From: an uncultured Holdemanella sp.
GTDB lineage: Bacteria > Bacillota_I > Bacilli_A > Erysipelotrichales > Erysipelotrichaceae
DNA length: 64,000 nucleotides
Assembly: GCF_934772795.1 (NCBI RefSeq)
Contig: NZ_CAKVMR010000001.1
Span: forward strand, 62,001-126,000
Direction: 5' to 3'
Shown here: positions 51,300-61,014 of the stretch, in pieces
Numbering within the stretch: the first letter of the stretch is position 1
Layout of the letters: each line of letters opens with the position of its first letter
Program-made: the position numbers and the translations under genes
Notes under the pieces: generated by a model
Seen by the model: only the letters and a program-made list of their open reading frames with translations
The model's database searches: none
Told to the model about the DNA's origin: nothing

Positions 51300-52028
51300 A
51301 TGGAAAGACTACAAAAAGTAATTGCCCAAGCAGGTATTTGTTCAAGAAGAAAAGCCGAAGAATTGATTTTAGATGGTAAAGTCAAAGTCAACGGAAAAGT
51401 ATGTGACGTATTAGGTACAAAAGTATCGAACCAGGATAGTATTGAAGTCAATGGAAACATGATTTCAAAAGAAGAAAAAGTATATTACATCATGAATAAA
51501 CCAAAAGGTTGCCTATGCACAAGTAGTGATGACAAGGGAAGAAAAACGGTGTTGGATTATATGCCACAAAACCAAAGAATCTTCTCTGTAGGACGTTTGG
51601 ATTATGATACTTCTGGTGTCTTGTTACTGACAAATGATGGAGAATTCTGTAACCACATGATTCATCCTCGTTATCACTTGGAAAAGACATATGTTGTCAA
51701 TCTTCAGGGAATCTTAAGTGAGGATGACATCAAACAATTAAGAAGAGGATTAAAGACAAAGACTGAAAAGTATCAGCCAGCTAAAGTGTTCGTGCTTCAA
51801 AAGGATTTAACACGTAATCGTACCCAATTCGAATTAACGATTTCGGAAGGGAAAAATCACCAGGTCAAAAACATGATGTTGGCATTAGGTCATGAAGTGC
51901 GTCGTTTGCACAGAGTGAAGTTTGCGTTCTTAGACGTAAAGGATTTAAGAGCCGGAGAATATCGTCGTTTAAAACCGTATGAAATCAAACAATTGAATCG
52001 CTTAAGTATGGAAGGCGAACAAAAATAA
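51300..52028 (+). CDS. rluB: 23S rRNA pseudouridine synthase RluB-type
   Basis: A 242-residue RsuA/RluB-family enzyme. The N-terminal S4 domain (ERLQKVIAQAGICSRRKAEELILDGKVKVNG) is followed by the synthase domain; the catalytic Asp is in VGRLDYDTSGVLLLTNDG. It modifies 23S rRNA near U2605. The last base overlaps the rsmE ATG. Confidence 0.94.
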   Translation: MERLQKVIAQAGICSRRKAEELILDGKVKVNGKVCDVLGTKVSNQDSIEVNGNMISKEEKVYYIMNKPKGCLCTSSDDKGRKTVLDYMPQNQRIFSVGRLDYDTSGVLLLTNDGEFCNHMIHPRYHLEKTYVVNLQGILSEDDIKQLRRGLKTKTEKYQPAKVFVLQKDLTRNRTQFELTISEGKNHQVKNMMLALGHEVRRLHRVKFAFLDVKDLRAGEYRRLKPYEIKQLNRLSMEGEQK

Positions 52029-52747
52029 TGAAACAAGTTTATTTAGATCAAAGTGTTTCAGTTCATGAAATGATCTCATTAGATACCAAACAAGCCCATC
52101 ACATCTTTGATGTACTTCGCACGACACCAAAAGAAAAGATTCGTATTATTACTAAGAATTCAGGTGTGTTCTTTGGTCATGTTGAAAACAAACCAAATCT
52201 TGTGATTGATTCCATTGTAGATGTATTTGAAGAAAGTCAATCCATCACCTTATGTTGTGCTTTGATCAAACAAGATAAGTTTGAATGGATGCTTCAAAAG
52301 GCATGTGAACTTGGTGTGAGTAAAATTGTTCCTTTTGTATCGAAAAATACAGTGGTAAAGCTGGATGAAAAAAAGGCTGAGAAAAAACTCGTTCGTTGGA
52401 ATGAAATCTTACTTGCGGCTACAAAACAGTGCAATCGCAATACGCTTGTAGAACTAGAGCCGGTGATTTCGTTAAAGGAACTATCTAATTATAAGAGTGA
52501 ATGTAATTTAGTGGCTTATGAAAAGGAGAGTGATCCTTCAAAACATATGGCCCATTATTTAAAAGATGATCCACAGTCCATTACTGTATGTATTGGGCCT
52601 GAGGGTGGATTTGAAGAGAGTGAAATTCAAATATTAAATGATTTTGGTTTTAACAATTGTTCTCTAGGTAAAAATATCTTGCGTGCAGAAACAGCAGCTT
52701 GTTATGTATTGGCAGCGATTGAATACCAAAATCATGTGGAAGGATAA
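52028..52747 (+). CDS. rsmE: 16S rRNA (uracil1498-N3)-methyltransferase
   Basis: A 239-residue SPOUT methyltransferase. A PUA-like N-terminal domain (QAHHIFDVLRTTPKEKI) is followed by the trefoil-knot domain with CIGPEGGFEESEIQ and LGKNILRAETAACYVLAAI. It methylates U1498 of 16S rRNA. Coupled to rluB through TAATG. Confidence 0.95.
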   Translation: MKQVYLDQSVSVHEMISLDTKQAHHIFDVLRTTPKEKIRIITKNSGVFFGHVENKPNLVIDSIVDVFEESQSITLCCALIKQDKFEWMLQKACELGVSKIVPFVSKNTVVKLDEKKAEKKLVRWNEILLAATKQCNRNTLVELEPVISLKELSNYKSECNLVAYEKESDPSKHMAHYLKDDPQSITVCIGPEGGFEESEIQILNDFGFNNCSLGKNILRAETAACYVLAAIEYQNHVEG

Positions 52748-52754
52748 GGGATAA

Positions 52755-54044
52755 ATGAAATTTTCAATTATTACACTTGGCTGTAAAGTAAATGCGTATG
52801 AATCACAATACTATGCAGGTCAATTAGAAGAATTAGGATATGAACAAGTATCGCCAGATCAAGCGTGTGATATTTGTATCATCAATACTTGTACTGTAAC
52901 TAACACAGCCGCAAGTAAATCACGTCAAAAGATTCATTATGCGAAAAGAATGAATCCCAATGCCTTATGTGTTGTGGTGGGATGTTTTGTGCAGTTCGCA
53001 AGTGAAGATGAAAGAAAAGCTTTGGATGCCGATCTAGTGATTGGTGCTAAACAAAAAAATGAATTGGTGAATTTAATTCAAAAGGCATTAAAAGAACATG
53101 AAAAAATTGATGTGGTCAATGAGGTGACACAATTTAAAGATTTTGAAGCTATGCCCGTACATTGTTTTGAATCGATGCATCGAGCTTTTCTAAAAGTACA
53201 AGATGGCTGTAATCAATTCTGTTCTTATTGTGCGATTCCTTTTGCGCGTGGAAGAGAGCGTAGTTTAAATCATGAACAAGTCATTCAGATTGCCAAAGAT
53301 TTATGCGATAAAGGACATACAGAAATTGTATTAACAGGTATTCATACCGGTCGTTATAATGATGGAGAATATGATTTAGCTAAGTTAATGAAAGCTTTAT
53401 TAGAAAATACGCCAGACTCTGTATATTATCGTATTTCAAGTATTGAAATTACGGAAGTCAGCGATGCATTGATTGCGTTAATGAAAGAAAATCCTCGTAT
53501 GTGTCATCATTTACATATTCCGGTGCAATCGGCATGTAATGAAACATTAAAACGTATGAATCGTCCATATACAATTGAGGAATTTAAAGAAAAAATCAAC
53601 TATATTCGTTCTTGCATTCCAGATATTTCAATTTCAACCGATGTGATTGCGGGCTTTGTGCAGGAAAGTGATGAAGAATTTGAAACGACATATAAAAATT
53701 TAGCGGATCTAGAATTAAGTTTCTTCCATGTTTTCCCTTATAGTAAGCGTAATGGTACAAAGGCAAGTACTTTAAAGGGTGAAATCAATGGTAAGATAGC
53801 CAAAGCTAGAGTGGCTCGTTTACTTGAGCTTTCAAATGCATGCAGGGAAAAAGATATGAAGCGTTTTAATCCTGTACAAGTCTTGATTGAAAGAAAACAA
53901 GATGGCTATTATACGGGTTATACAAACCAATATCATCCTTGTAAGATATTGAGTGATACACCATTAAGTGGTAGAATCACTATCGAATGGGATCATATTG
54001 AAGATGGTACGTACTATGGAAAGAAGGATGTTGTATGCGATTAA
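52755..54044 (+). CDS. mtaB: tRNA t6A37 methylthiotransferase MtaB
   Basis: A 429-residue radical SAM methylthiotransferase that makes ms2t6A37. The N-terminal UPF0004 domain binds a cluster through Cys in TLGCKVNAYES, INTCTVT and VGCFVQ. The radical SAM motif is CNQFCSYCAIPFARG. A TRAM domain ends the protein (QVLIERKQDGYYTGYT). It overlaps murE by 10 bases. Confidence 0.95.
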   Translation: MKFSIITLGCKVNAYESQYYAGQLEELGYEQVSPDQACDICIINTCTVTNTAASKSRQKIHYAKRMNPNALCVVVGCFVQFASEDERKALDADLVIGAKQKNELVNLIQKALKEHEKIDVVNEVTQFKDFEAMPVHCFESMHRAFLKVQDGCNQFCSYCAIPFARGRERSLNHEQVIQIAKDLCDKGHTEIVLTGIHTGRYNDGEYDLAKLMKALLENTPDSVYYRISSIEITEVSDALIALMKENPRMCHHLHIPVQSACNETLKRMNRPYTIEEFKEKINYIRSCIPDISISTDVIAGFVQESDEEFETTYKNLADLELSFFHVFPYSKRNGTKASTLKGEINGKIAKARVARLLELSNACREKDMKRFNPVQVLIERKQDGYYTGYTNQYHPCKILSDTPLSGRITIEWDHIEDGTYYGKKDVVCD

Positions 54045-55477
54045 GCAAACTATTTAAAAATGCACCGACAGTCAATATTACAGGCTTAAGTTTTGATTCT
54101 AGAACCGTTCGTCCGGGAAATATTTATTTCTGTTTACCAGGACTTACAAATGATGGCCACGATTTTATTGATTCAGCCATTCAGAATGGAGCTGTATGTA
54201 TTGTACATTCCAAAGAATTATTGAATATGGCACCAGGTGCTGTATATATTCGTGTAGAAGATGTCAATGATGCGATGAATAAAGTGGCTCGTATTTTCTA
54301 TGCGCGTCCAAGCGATAAAATGAAGATGTATGGTGTAACGGGTACAAATGGAAAATCAACCATCACAAATATTATTCGTGATATTATCAATGATAAAACG
54401 CCATGTGGCTATATTGGTACGATTGCGATCAAGTATGGAGATATTGAATTGCAACCCAATCTAACAACGCCAGATGCCTTGTTCTTGCAGTCTAAAATGG
54501 CAGATATGGTTCGTTGTGGTATGAAGGCTTGTGCTTTAGAAGTATCCAGTCATGGTTTGGCACAACATCGTGTGGATGGTATTTCTTTTGATTGTGCAAT
54601 CTTCACAAATCTTACATATGATCATTTAGATTTTCATGGCACAATGGAAAATTATTTTGAAGCGAAGTCTTTGTTGTTTAAAAACTTAGTCAAAGAAGAT
54701 GGCGTATCTGTGATCAATAAGGATGATGAAAAATATGATGCTTTAAAGGATTGTTCAAAAGCACGTGTTGTTTCTTATGCGGTTAATAGTGAAGCGGATT
54801 ATCGTGCCATTAATATTAAGATGAGTTCACAAGGAACACAATTTGACTTAGTGTATTCAGGTCATATGTATCCAGTGAAGACAAATTTAGTGGGTAACTT
54901 TAATGTATATAACTTATTAGCTGTCATTGCGGCATTAAATGAAACGGGTTATGATTTAGATAAGATTATTGAAAAATGTTTGCATATTGCCCAAGTTGAA
55001 GGTCGTATGGAACGTATTGATTGTGGTCAGCCATACAATGTGATCGTAGATTTTGCGCATACTCCAGATGGTATGGAAAAAATGATGCAGTTTGGACGTA
55101 GTGTCACTATGCCAGGACATCGTTTGATTGCGGTATTTGGATCGGCTGGTAAGCGTGATGTACATAAGCGTAAAGTCTTTGGTGAACTTGCCGATAAGTA
55201 TTGTGACTATATTATTGTGACGGAAGATGATCCTCGTGATGAAGATCCAAAAGAAATTGCGGAACAGATCAAGTCGGGTATTCAAAATACACCGCATGTA
55301 TTTGTGCAAGATCGTTATGAAGCCATTCACCAGGCAATTAGTTCGGCTCAAGAAGGAGATACAGTATTGCTTCTTGGTAAGGGTGATGAAAGCTTTATCT
55401 ATCGTGAAAATGGAAGAGCTCCTTGGATTGGTGATAATGTAGCGGCTAAGGAGTGTATTAAGGCGAGTTTAGCTTAA
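54035..55477 (+). CDS. murE: UDP-MurNAc-tripeptide synthetase MurE
   Basis: A 480-residue Mur ligase that adds the third stem-peptide residue. ATP-binding motif GVTGTNGKST (about 103-112), substrate motifs TTPDALFLQ and DHLDFHG, and C-terminal FGSAGKRD. The amino-acid-specificity segment reads EDDPRDEDP; meso-DAP enzymes usually have DNPR here, so DDPR is ambiguous. The FemX-like gene in this window would favour lysine at position 3. Last gene of the scpA operon. Confidence 0.94.
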   Translation: MRLSKLFKNAPTVNITGLSFDSRTVRPGNIYFCLPGLTNDGHDFIDSAIQNGAVCIVHSKELLNMAPGAVYIRVEDVNDAMNKVARIFYARPSDKMKMYGVTGTNGKSTITNIIRDIINDKTPCGYIGTIAIKYGDIELQPNLTTPDALFLQSKMADMVRCGMKACALEVSSHGLAQHRVDGISFDCAIFTNLTYDHLDFHGTMENYFEAKSLLFKNLVKEDGVSVINKDDEKYDALKDCSKARVVSYAVNSEADYRAINIKMSSQGTQFDLVYSGHMYPVKTNLVGNFNVYNLLAVIAALNETGYDLDKIIEKCLHIAQVEGRMERIDCGQPYNVIVDFAHTPDGMEKMMQFGRSVTMPGHRLIAVFGSAGKRDVHKRKVFGELADKYCDYIIVTEDDPRDEDPKEIAEQIKSGIQNTPHVFVQDRYEAIHQAISSAQEGDTVLLLGKGDESFIYRENGRAPWIGDNVAAKECIKASLA

Positions 55478-55492
55478 AAAATTAAATTGTAC

Positions 55493-55520
55493 TTGCATTA
55501 TATGAAATCTTTGATATAAT
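55493..55520 (+). promoter_or_regulatory. rpsU promoter
   Basis: TTGCAT, a 16-base gap and TATAAT, between murE and rpsU. Confidence 0.75.
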
Positions 55521-55555
55521 GTTTTTGCTAATCTTGGGAAGGGAGGTTTGTGAAT

Positions 55556-55735
55556 ATGCCAAAAGTAGTTCTTAAAGAAAACGAAGGACTTGATGACGCT
55601 TTAAGAAGATTTAAACGTCAGGTTTCTCGTAATGGCACCCTTGCTGAGGCGCGCAAAAGAGAATTTTACGTAAAACCAGGTGTACGCAGAAAGTTAAAAT
55701 CTGAAGCTGCACGTAAAGCACGTAGAGGTAAATAA
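55556..55735 (+). CDS. rpsU: 30S ribosomal protein S21
   Basis: A 59-residue basic protein reading [20 protein letters not shown] and ending KARRGK, characteristic of S21. It is near the 16S 3' end and aids initiation. GGGAGG precedes the ATG; a GTG two codons earlier is too close to the site. A strong terminator follows. Confidence 0.97.
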   Translation: MPKVVLKENEGLDDALRRFKRQVSRNGTLAEARKREFYVKPGVRRKLKSEAARKARRGK

Positions 55736-55762
55736 TCTGCATTTTTAAATGCAGATTTTTTT
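55734..55762 (+). terminator. rpsU terminator
   Basis: AATCTGCATTT pairs with AAATGCAGATT around 2 bases, followed by TTTTTC. It separates rpsU from phoH. Confidence 0.85.
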
Positions 55763-55778
55763 CTTGAGGAGGAGATTT

Positions 55779-56735
55779 GTGTCTTTTTTTGAATTTGATT
55801 GTTCCGACAGAACATTTGAAGAGATTCAGATTTTTGCAGGTTTTCAAGATTCCAACTTGGATATGTTGAGTAAATGCTTTAAATCTGTATGTATGATTCG
55901 TGACCAGAAAATCAAAGTGGAAGTAAACGAGACTTTAGATACACATAAAGTTGAAGAAGTCATTGCGGCTTGTTTTTCAATTATTGATACGCAGCATCGT
56001 TTAAATTCACAAGATGTAAGCTATATTTGTTCATTGGCTTTTAAAAATCGTTTAAAGGATTTTAAAGCTCATCAGCTACAGGCTGTATGTAAGACAAAAA
56101 CAGGTAAAATGATTTATCCAAAAACAATTGGACAAGCCATTTTATGTGATGCGATGCGTCATAATGAAATTGTCTTTGCGACAGGTGTTGCGGGTACTGG
56201 TAAAACGTATCTTGCGGTTGCTTATGCGGTGAGTATGTTAAAGAGTGAACGAGTCGAAAAAATCATTCTTACGCGTCCAGCGGTTGAGGCCGGAGAATCC
56301 CTTGGCTTTTTACCGGGGGATATGAAGGAAAAGGTAGATCCATATTTAAGACCTTTATATGATGCATTAAATGAGATGCTTGGCTTAGAAACGGTTGAAA
56401 AATACGTGGAGAAACAAGTCATTGAAATTGCACCTTTAGCGTTTATGCGTGGACGTACTTTAAATGATGCCATTGTGATCTTGGATGAAGCACAGAATGC
56501 GACGTGTGCACAGATGAAGATGTTTTTAACGCGTATGGGTAAAAATTGTAAGATGGTTGTAACGGGAGATGTTACGCAGATCGATTTGATCAAGAAAAAG
56601 GATTCAGGTTTGATGCAGGCTTGTACAATCTTGGATCATATTGATGGTATTTCAATCATTCATTTGGAAAATAGTGATGTAGTTCGAAATCCATTGGTTC
56701 AAAAAATTATTGAACGTTATGCCAAGGTTGAATAA
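55779..56735 (+). CDS. phoH: PhoH-like ATPase
   Basis: A 318-residue PhoH protein. An N-terminal KH-like segment precedes the ATPase core: [18 protein letters not shown] (Walker A), [33 protein letters not shown], and [10 protein letters not shown] (Walker B). PhoH proteins are linked to RNA metabolism, and ybeY usually follows, but here yebC follows. The GTG start has GAGGAGG at good spacing; the longer frame overlaps the rpsU terminator. Confidence 0.93.
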   Translation: MSFFEFDCSDRTFEEIQIFAGFQDSNLDMLSKCFKSVCMIRDQKIKVEVNETLDTHKVEEVIAACFSIIDTQHRLNSQDVSYICSLAFKNRLKDFKAHQLQAVCKTKTGKMIYPKTIGQAILCDAMRHNEIVFATGVAGTGKTYLAVAYAVSMLKSERVEKIILTRPAVEAGESLGFLPGDMKEKVDPYLRPLYDALNEMLGLETVEKYVEKQVIEIAPLAFMRGRTLNDAIVILDEAQNATCAQMKMFLTRMGKNCKMVVTGDVTQIDLIKKKDSGLMQACTILDHIDGISIIHLENSDVVRNPLVQKIIERYAKVE

Positions 56736-56756
56736 TTTGACTTTGACTGTTATAAT
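56728..56756 (+). promoter_or_regulatory. yebC promoter
   Basis: TTGAAT, a 17-base gap and TATAAT, overlapping the end of phoH. Confidence 0.75.
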
Positions 56757-56794
56757 ATTTAACTGTAAAAAATAAATTGAAAGGTGATAAATCT

Positions 56795-57529
56795 ATGGGA
56801 AGACATTTTGAGGTTCGTGCTGCAGCAATGCAGAAGACAGCCAATGCGAAGGCAAAAATTTATTCAAGATATTCTAAAGAGATTTTAGTTGCTGCAAAGA
56901 ACGGTGACCCTAATCCAGATATGAACCAAACTTTAAAGAAGGCGATTGATCGTGCGAAGGCAAACAACGTGCCTGCAGACGTAATCAAGCGTGCTATCGA
57001 AAAAGCGAAAAGTAGTGCAGATGAAAGTTATTCAAGTGCTCGTTATGAAGGATTTGGACAGGGTGCAGGATCTACAATCATCATTGATTGTTTAACAGAT
57101 AACGCAAACCGTACTATCGCAAACTTAAGAGCTTGTTTCAATAAATCACACGCTAAATTAGGCGTTGGTGGATCTGTATCATTTGGATATGAACACTTAG
57201 GTGTAATCGTAATTCAATATGATAATGAAGAAGCTATGATGGATGCATTATTAGAAGCAGAAATCGAATTAAATGACATTGAAATCGAAGAAGGATACAT
57301 GACAATTACGGTAGATCCAACACAATTGGATGACGCAAAAGTTGTTGTTGAAAAATTGATTCCTGATGTTAAATTTGAAGTCTTAGAAGATAAGATGATC
57401 CCAAATGAAGAAGTTGAACTTCATGGTGAAGATTTAACTTTATTCAAACGTTTAGTTACTTTACTAGATGAAGTGGATGATGTACAAAATGTATATCACA
57501 ATGTTTCAAATCTAGATGAAGCTGAATAA
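56795..57529 (+). CDS. yebC: YebC/PmpR family protein (YeeN/YebC2 type)
   Basis: A 244-residue YebC-family protein. The start MGRHFEVRAAAMQKTANAKA and the motif YSRYSKEILVAAKNGDPNPD place it in the YeeN (YebC2) branch. Recent work links YebC2 to relieving ribosome stalls at proline-rich sequences, while YebC1 has been described as a regulator. GAAAGGTGAT precedes the ATG; six upstream codons are excluded. No terminator is visible before the hisS T-box. Confidence 0.92.
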   Translation: MGRHFEVRAAAMQKTANAKAKIYSRYSKEILVAAKNGDPNPDMNQTLKKAIDRAKANNVPADVIKRAIEKAKSSADESYSSARYEGFGQGAGSTIIIDCLTDNANRTIANLRACFNKSHAKLGVGGSVSFGYEHLGVIVIQYDNEEAMMDALLEAEIELNDIEIEEGYMTITVDPTQLDDAKVVVEKLIPDVKFEVLEDKMIPNEEVELHGEDLTLFKRLVTLLDEVDDVQNVYHNVSNLDEAE

Positions 57530-57549
57530 TTAATCCTAAGAAAAAGAAG

Positions 57550-57735
57550 AAGATAAGGATATACTGTAGAGAGAAAATGGCTGGTGAAAATTTTCGTAGA
57601 ATACTTATTGGGACACTTTGGAGGAGTTGGACAAAAACCAACCGTTGGTCGCGTTAAGACTTGAGGTGTATACTTTACGTATAAAATAAGGTGGTACCGC
57701 GTTTAAAACGTCCTTATATCAGGGCGTTTTTTTGT
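57550..57735 (+). promoter_or_regulatory. T-box riboswitch, hisS-aspS (overlapping GAC/CAC specifier)
   Basis: Distal loop AGAGAG...GGCTGGTG, T-box core AAGGTGGTACCGCG at 57688-57701, terminator AACGTCCT/AGGGCGTT plus T-run from 57707. The specifier loop contains GGGACACTTTGGAGG. Aligned on TTGGAG with the tyrS leader, the specifier is GAC (Asp, 57612-57614); CAC (His) overlaps it two bases on (57614-57616). Confidence 0.92.
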
Positions 57736-57756
57736 TTATTTAAAGGAGGAAAACGC

Positions 57757-59067
57757 ATGGCATATCAAATTCCTAGAGGTTGTCAGGATGTATTTGGAGA
57801 AGAATCTTACAAATGGCAAGCTCTTGAACAAACATTAAGAAGTTTCTGTTACATGTATAACTACGATGAAATTCGTACACCAATTTTTGAACATACAGAA
57901 GTCTTTAAAAGAGAAAATGATTCAAGTGATATGGTAAACAAAGAGATGTATACTTTTAAACTTGAAAACTCAAAAACATCATTAACACTTCGTCCTGAAG
58001 GAACTGCAGGTGTTGTTCGTAGTTTCGTGGAAAATAAAATGTTCGCAAATCCAGATCTACCCGCAAAATTCTACTATATGGGACCTATGTCAAGACATGA
58101 ACGTCCTCAAAAAGGTAGAATGCGTATCTTTAACCAGTTTGGAGTAGAGGCTTTAGGTGTTAAAAGTCCTTATGTCGATGTAGAAACGATCGTACTTGCA
58201 TTTTCAATTTTAAAATCACTAGGTTTAAATGACATTAAAGTTTGCCTAAATACATTAGGTGATGATGAGTCTCGTGCAAACTATCGTAGTGCATTAAAAG
58301 AATATTTTGCGCCATATGTGGATGAATTGTGTGGTGACTGTAAGCGTCGTTATGAACAAAATCCATTGCGTATTTTAGATTGTAAAGTCGATCATGATCA
58401 TGAATGTATGAAGAATGCACCTAAGATGTCAGACTACTTGAATGAAGCAAGTCAAGAATATTTCAATACAGTATGTGAATTATTAGATAAACTAGAAATT
58501 CCTTACGAAGTCGATGATAAATTAGTTCGTGGTTTGGATTACTATACGCACACAGTATTTGAAATTGTATCTATGAATAAAGAAATGGGTGCACAATCAA
58601 CTGTTTTAGCTGGTGGACGTTATGATGGATTGATTTCATACTTTGGTGGACCAGAAGGCATGAGCGGTATTGGATGGGCTCTAGGTATGGAGCGATTATT
58701 GATTGCCTTAGAAGCTGAAGGTATTGAATTAGAACAAAAACCGGCTTTAGATGCGTATGTAATGTGTCTTGATCAAGAAGCTAGAACCTATGCGTTTGAA
58801 GTGTTGACTGAACTTAGAGCGTATGGATATCGTTGTGATATGGATATGATGGAAAGAAGCTTTAAGGCACAATTTAAGGCTGTGGATCGTTCAAAGGCTA
58901 AACTTGCGATTTTGATTGGTAAATCGGAATTGGAAGAAAAGAAAGTCACAGTTAAAAATATTGCACACAAAGAACAAGAAGCTATTAGTGTTGATGAATT
59001 GATTCCTTATGTTGACTCTTTATTAGAAGAAGAAAGTCATCATCATCACGAGCATGAAGGAGAATAG
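57757..59067 (+). CDS. hisS: Histidyl-tRNA synthetase with His-rich C-terminal tail
   Basis: A 436-residue class II synthetase. Motif 2 region FYYMGPMSRHERPQKGRMRIFNQF, the histidine-binding LVRGLDYYTHTVFEI, and motif 3 GIGWALGMERLLIAL are present, followed by the anticodon-binding domain. The protein ends EEESHHHHEHEGE, with five His in seven residues, which I do not recall in other HisRS. The ATG after AAAGGAGG is used because the longer frame starts within the T-box core. It ends 2 bases before aspS. Confidence 0.97.
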   Translation: MAYQIPRGCQDVFGEESYKWQALEQTLRSFCYMYNYDEIRTPIFEHTEVFKRENDSSDMVNKEMYTFKLENSKTSLTLRPEGTAGVVRSFVENKMFANPDLPAKFYYMGPMSRHERPQKGRMRIFNQFGVEALGVKSPYVDVETIVLAFSILKSLGLNDIKVCLNTLGDDESRANYRSALKEYFAPYVDELCGDCKRRYEQNPLRILDCKVDHDHECMKNAPKMSDYLNEASQEYFNTVCELLDKLEIPYEVDDKLVRGLDYYTHTVFEIVSMNKEMGAQSTVLAGGRYDGLISYFGGPEGMSGIGWALGMERLLIALEAEGIELEQKPALDAYVMCLDQEARTYAFEVLTELRAYGYRCDMDMMERSFKAQFKAVDRSKAKLAILIGKSELEEKKVTVKNIAHKEQEAISVDELIPYVDSLLEEESHHHHEHEGE

Positions 59068-59069
59068 AA

Positions 59070-60806
59070 ATGTATAGAACACATAACAATGGAGAATTAC
59101 GTCTAGCCAATGTGAATGAAGAAGTCACATTGTGTGGATGGGTCAGTAAACGTAGAAACTTTGGAGCTTTGGTCTTCATCGATTTAAGAGATCGCTATGG
59201 TATTACACAGTTGGTTTTCAATGAAGATATTGCAGCACAAATCAGTGATGTACGTAATGAATATGTACTTCAAGTAAAGGGTACAGTTGTAGAAAGAAAA
59301 GACAAAAACCCTAAGCTTGAAACAGGTGAAATTGAAGTTGTAGTTAGTAAAGTAAAAATTGTCAATACAGCTATTACTACACCAATGATCATTGCGGATG
59401 AAACCGATGCTTTAGAGGATACGCGTTTAAAATATCGTTATTTGGATTTAAGAAGACCGGTTCTTCAAAAGAACCTAATCTTAAGAAACCGTATTACTTT
59501 ATTAGTTCGTAACTACTTAGCTAAATATGGTTTTACAGAAGTTGAAACACCTATTTTATGTCGTTCGACTCCAGAAGGTGCACGTGACTATTTAGTGCCT
59601 AGTCGTATTAGTAAAGGCGAATTCTATGCACTTCCACAATCACCTCAGCTATACAAACAGCTATTGATGGTCGGTGGAATGGATCGTTATTTCCAGATTG
59701 CTCGTTGTTTTAGAGATGAAGATTTAAGAGCTGATCGTCAGCCAGAATTCTCACAGATCGATATTGAAATGAGTTTTGTGGATGAAGAAGACATTTGGTC
59801 AATGACAGAAGGTTTAATGAAAGAAATCTTTAAAGATATTAAGGGAATTGATCTACCTGAATTTAAGCGTATTCCATATGATACTTGTATGGAAAAATAT
59901 GGTTCTGATAAACCAGACTTACGTTTTGATATGCCTTTATACAATGTTAGTGAAGTATTCGCAAATACGGAATTCAAAGTATTTGAAAACTGCTTAAATG
60001 AAGGTGGTATTATCCAAGCTATGAATGTTAAGAATGGTGCGGATAAGTTCTCAAGAAAACAATTGGATAAACTACAAGATTATGTAAAGGTTTATGGTGC
60101 AAAAGCACTTGCGAATTTAAAATTAACAGCCGAAGGCTTTGCGGGTAGTGTTACAAAAGTATTGTCTGATGCTGAAAAAGAAGCATTACGCACTATGTTG
60201 AACATGGAAGAAAATGATATTGTATTCTTTGTAGCGGATAAAAAGAAAGTGGCTCAAACATCACTTGGTGCATTGCGTGTGAAATTAGGTCATGATTTAG
60301 ATTTAATCAACAAAGATGCCTATGAATTCTTATGGGTTACAGATTTCCCAATGTTTGAATATGATGAAAACGAAAATCGTTATGTAGCTGCTCACCACCC
60401 ATTTACTTCACCGAACTTAGAAGATGTTGATAAATTGATGAGTGATCCAGCAAATTGTTATTCTAGAGCCTATGACTTAGTATTAAATGGATATGAATTA
60501 TTATCTGGATCGATTCGTATTCATGATCAAAAACTTCAAGAAAAAGTATTTGAAGCTATTGGCATGACTTTAGAAGAAGCACATGAAAAATTCAGCTGGT
60601 TTATGGATGCATTCCAATATGGAACTCCACCTCATGGAGGTGTAGGTATTGGTCTAGAACGTTTAACTATGATTCTAGCTGGTACTGACAATATCCGTGA
60701 TGTAGTGGCATTCCCTAAAACAGCTAGTGCATCCGATCTAATGGCACAAGCACCAAGTCCAGTAGATCCAGCACAATTAAAAGAATTAGGTATTGAAACT
60801 AAGTAA
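59070..60806 (+). CDS. aspS: Aspartyl-tRNA synthetase
   Basis: A 578-residue class IIb enzyme. The N-terminal OB fold (VTLCGWVSKRRNFGALVFIDLRDRYG) binds the anticodon. Motif 2 is FQIARCFRDEDLRADRQPEFSQID, a GAD insertion domain follows, and motif 3 is GGVGIGLERLTMIL. It shares the hisS T-box transcript. GAAGGAG precedes the start and a terminator follows. Confidence 0.97.
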   Translation: MYRTHNNGELRLANVNEEVTLCGWVSKRRNFGALVFIDLRDRYGITQLVFNEDIAAQISDVRNEYVLQVKGTVVERKDKNPKLETGEIEVVVSKVKIVNTAITTPMIIADETDALEDTRLKYRYLDLRRPVLQKNLILRNRITLLVRNYLAKYGFTEVETPILCRSTPEGARDYLVPSRISKGEFYALPQSPQLYKQLLMVGGMDRYFQIARCFRDEDLRADRQPEFSQIDIEMSFVDEEDIWSMTEGLMKEIFKDIKGIDLPEFKRIPYDTCMEKYGSDKPDLRFDMPLYNVSEVFANTEFKVFENCLNEGGIIQAMNVKNGADKFSRKQLDKLQDYVKVYGAKALANLKLTAEGFAGSVTKVLSDAEKEALRTMLNMEENDIVFFVADKKKVAQTSLGALRVKLGHDLDLINKDAYEFLWVTDFPMFEYDENENRYVAAHHPFTSPNLEDVDKLMSDPANCYSRAYDLVLNGYELLSGSIRIHDQKLQEKVFEAIGMTLEEAHEKFSWFMDAFQYGTPPHGGVGIGLERLTMILAGTDNIRDVVAFPKTASASDLMAQAPSPVDPAQLKELGIETK

Positions 60807-60832
60807 GACAGGAATTTTTCCTGTCTTTTTTT
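60806..60832 (+). terminator. hisS-aspS terminator
   Basis: AGACAGGAA pairs with TTCCTGTCT around TTT, followed by TTTTTT. Confidence 0.88.
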
Positions 60833-60986
60833 CGATAAAGAGATTAAATTTGATTTTAGATGCACGTTTATTAATTGTAACAATTTTTTTTGCATTTGAA
60901 TTGGTACATTTTTGCATGTATCATACTTTAAAAGATTGAAGAACGTTAAATAAGCAATCAATGACCATTCATTTGTAGAATTGAAA

Positions 60987-61005
60987 AGACGAGTGTAACT
61001 CGTCT
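60987..61005 (-). terminator. Toxin-antitoxin operon terminator
   Basis: AGACGAGT pairs perfectly with ACTCGTCT around 3 bases; on the minus strand TTTC follows. Confidence 0.7.
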
Positions 61006-61014
61006 AGTAAAAAA

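Noticed and set aside
57530..57600. Promoter directly in front of the hisS T-box
   Set aside because: The only -10-like sequence (TATACT) lies inside stem I, so it would remove part of the riboswitch. Readthrough from yebC is equally possible.
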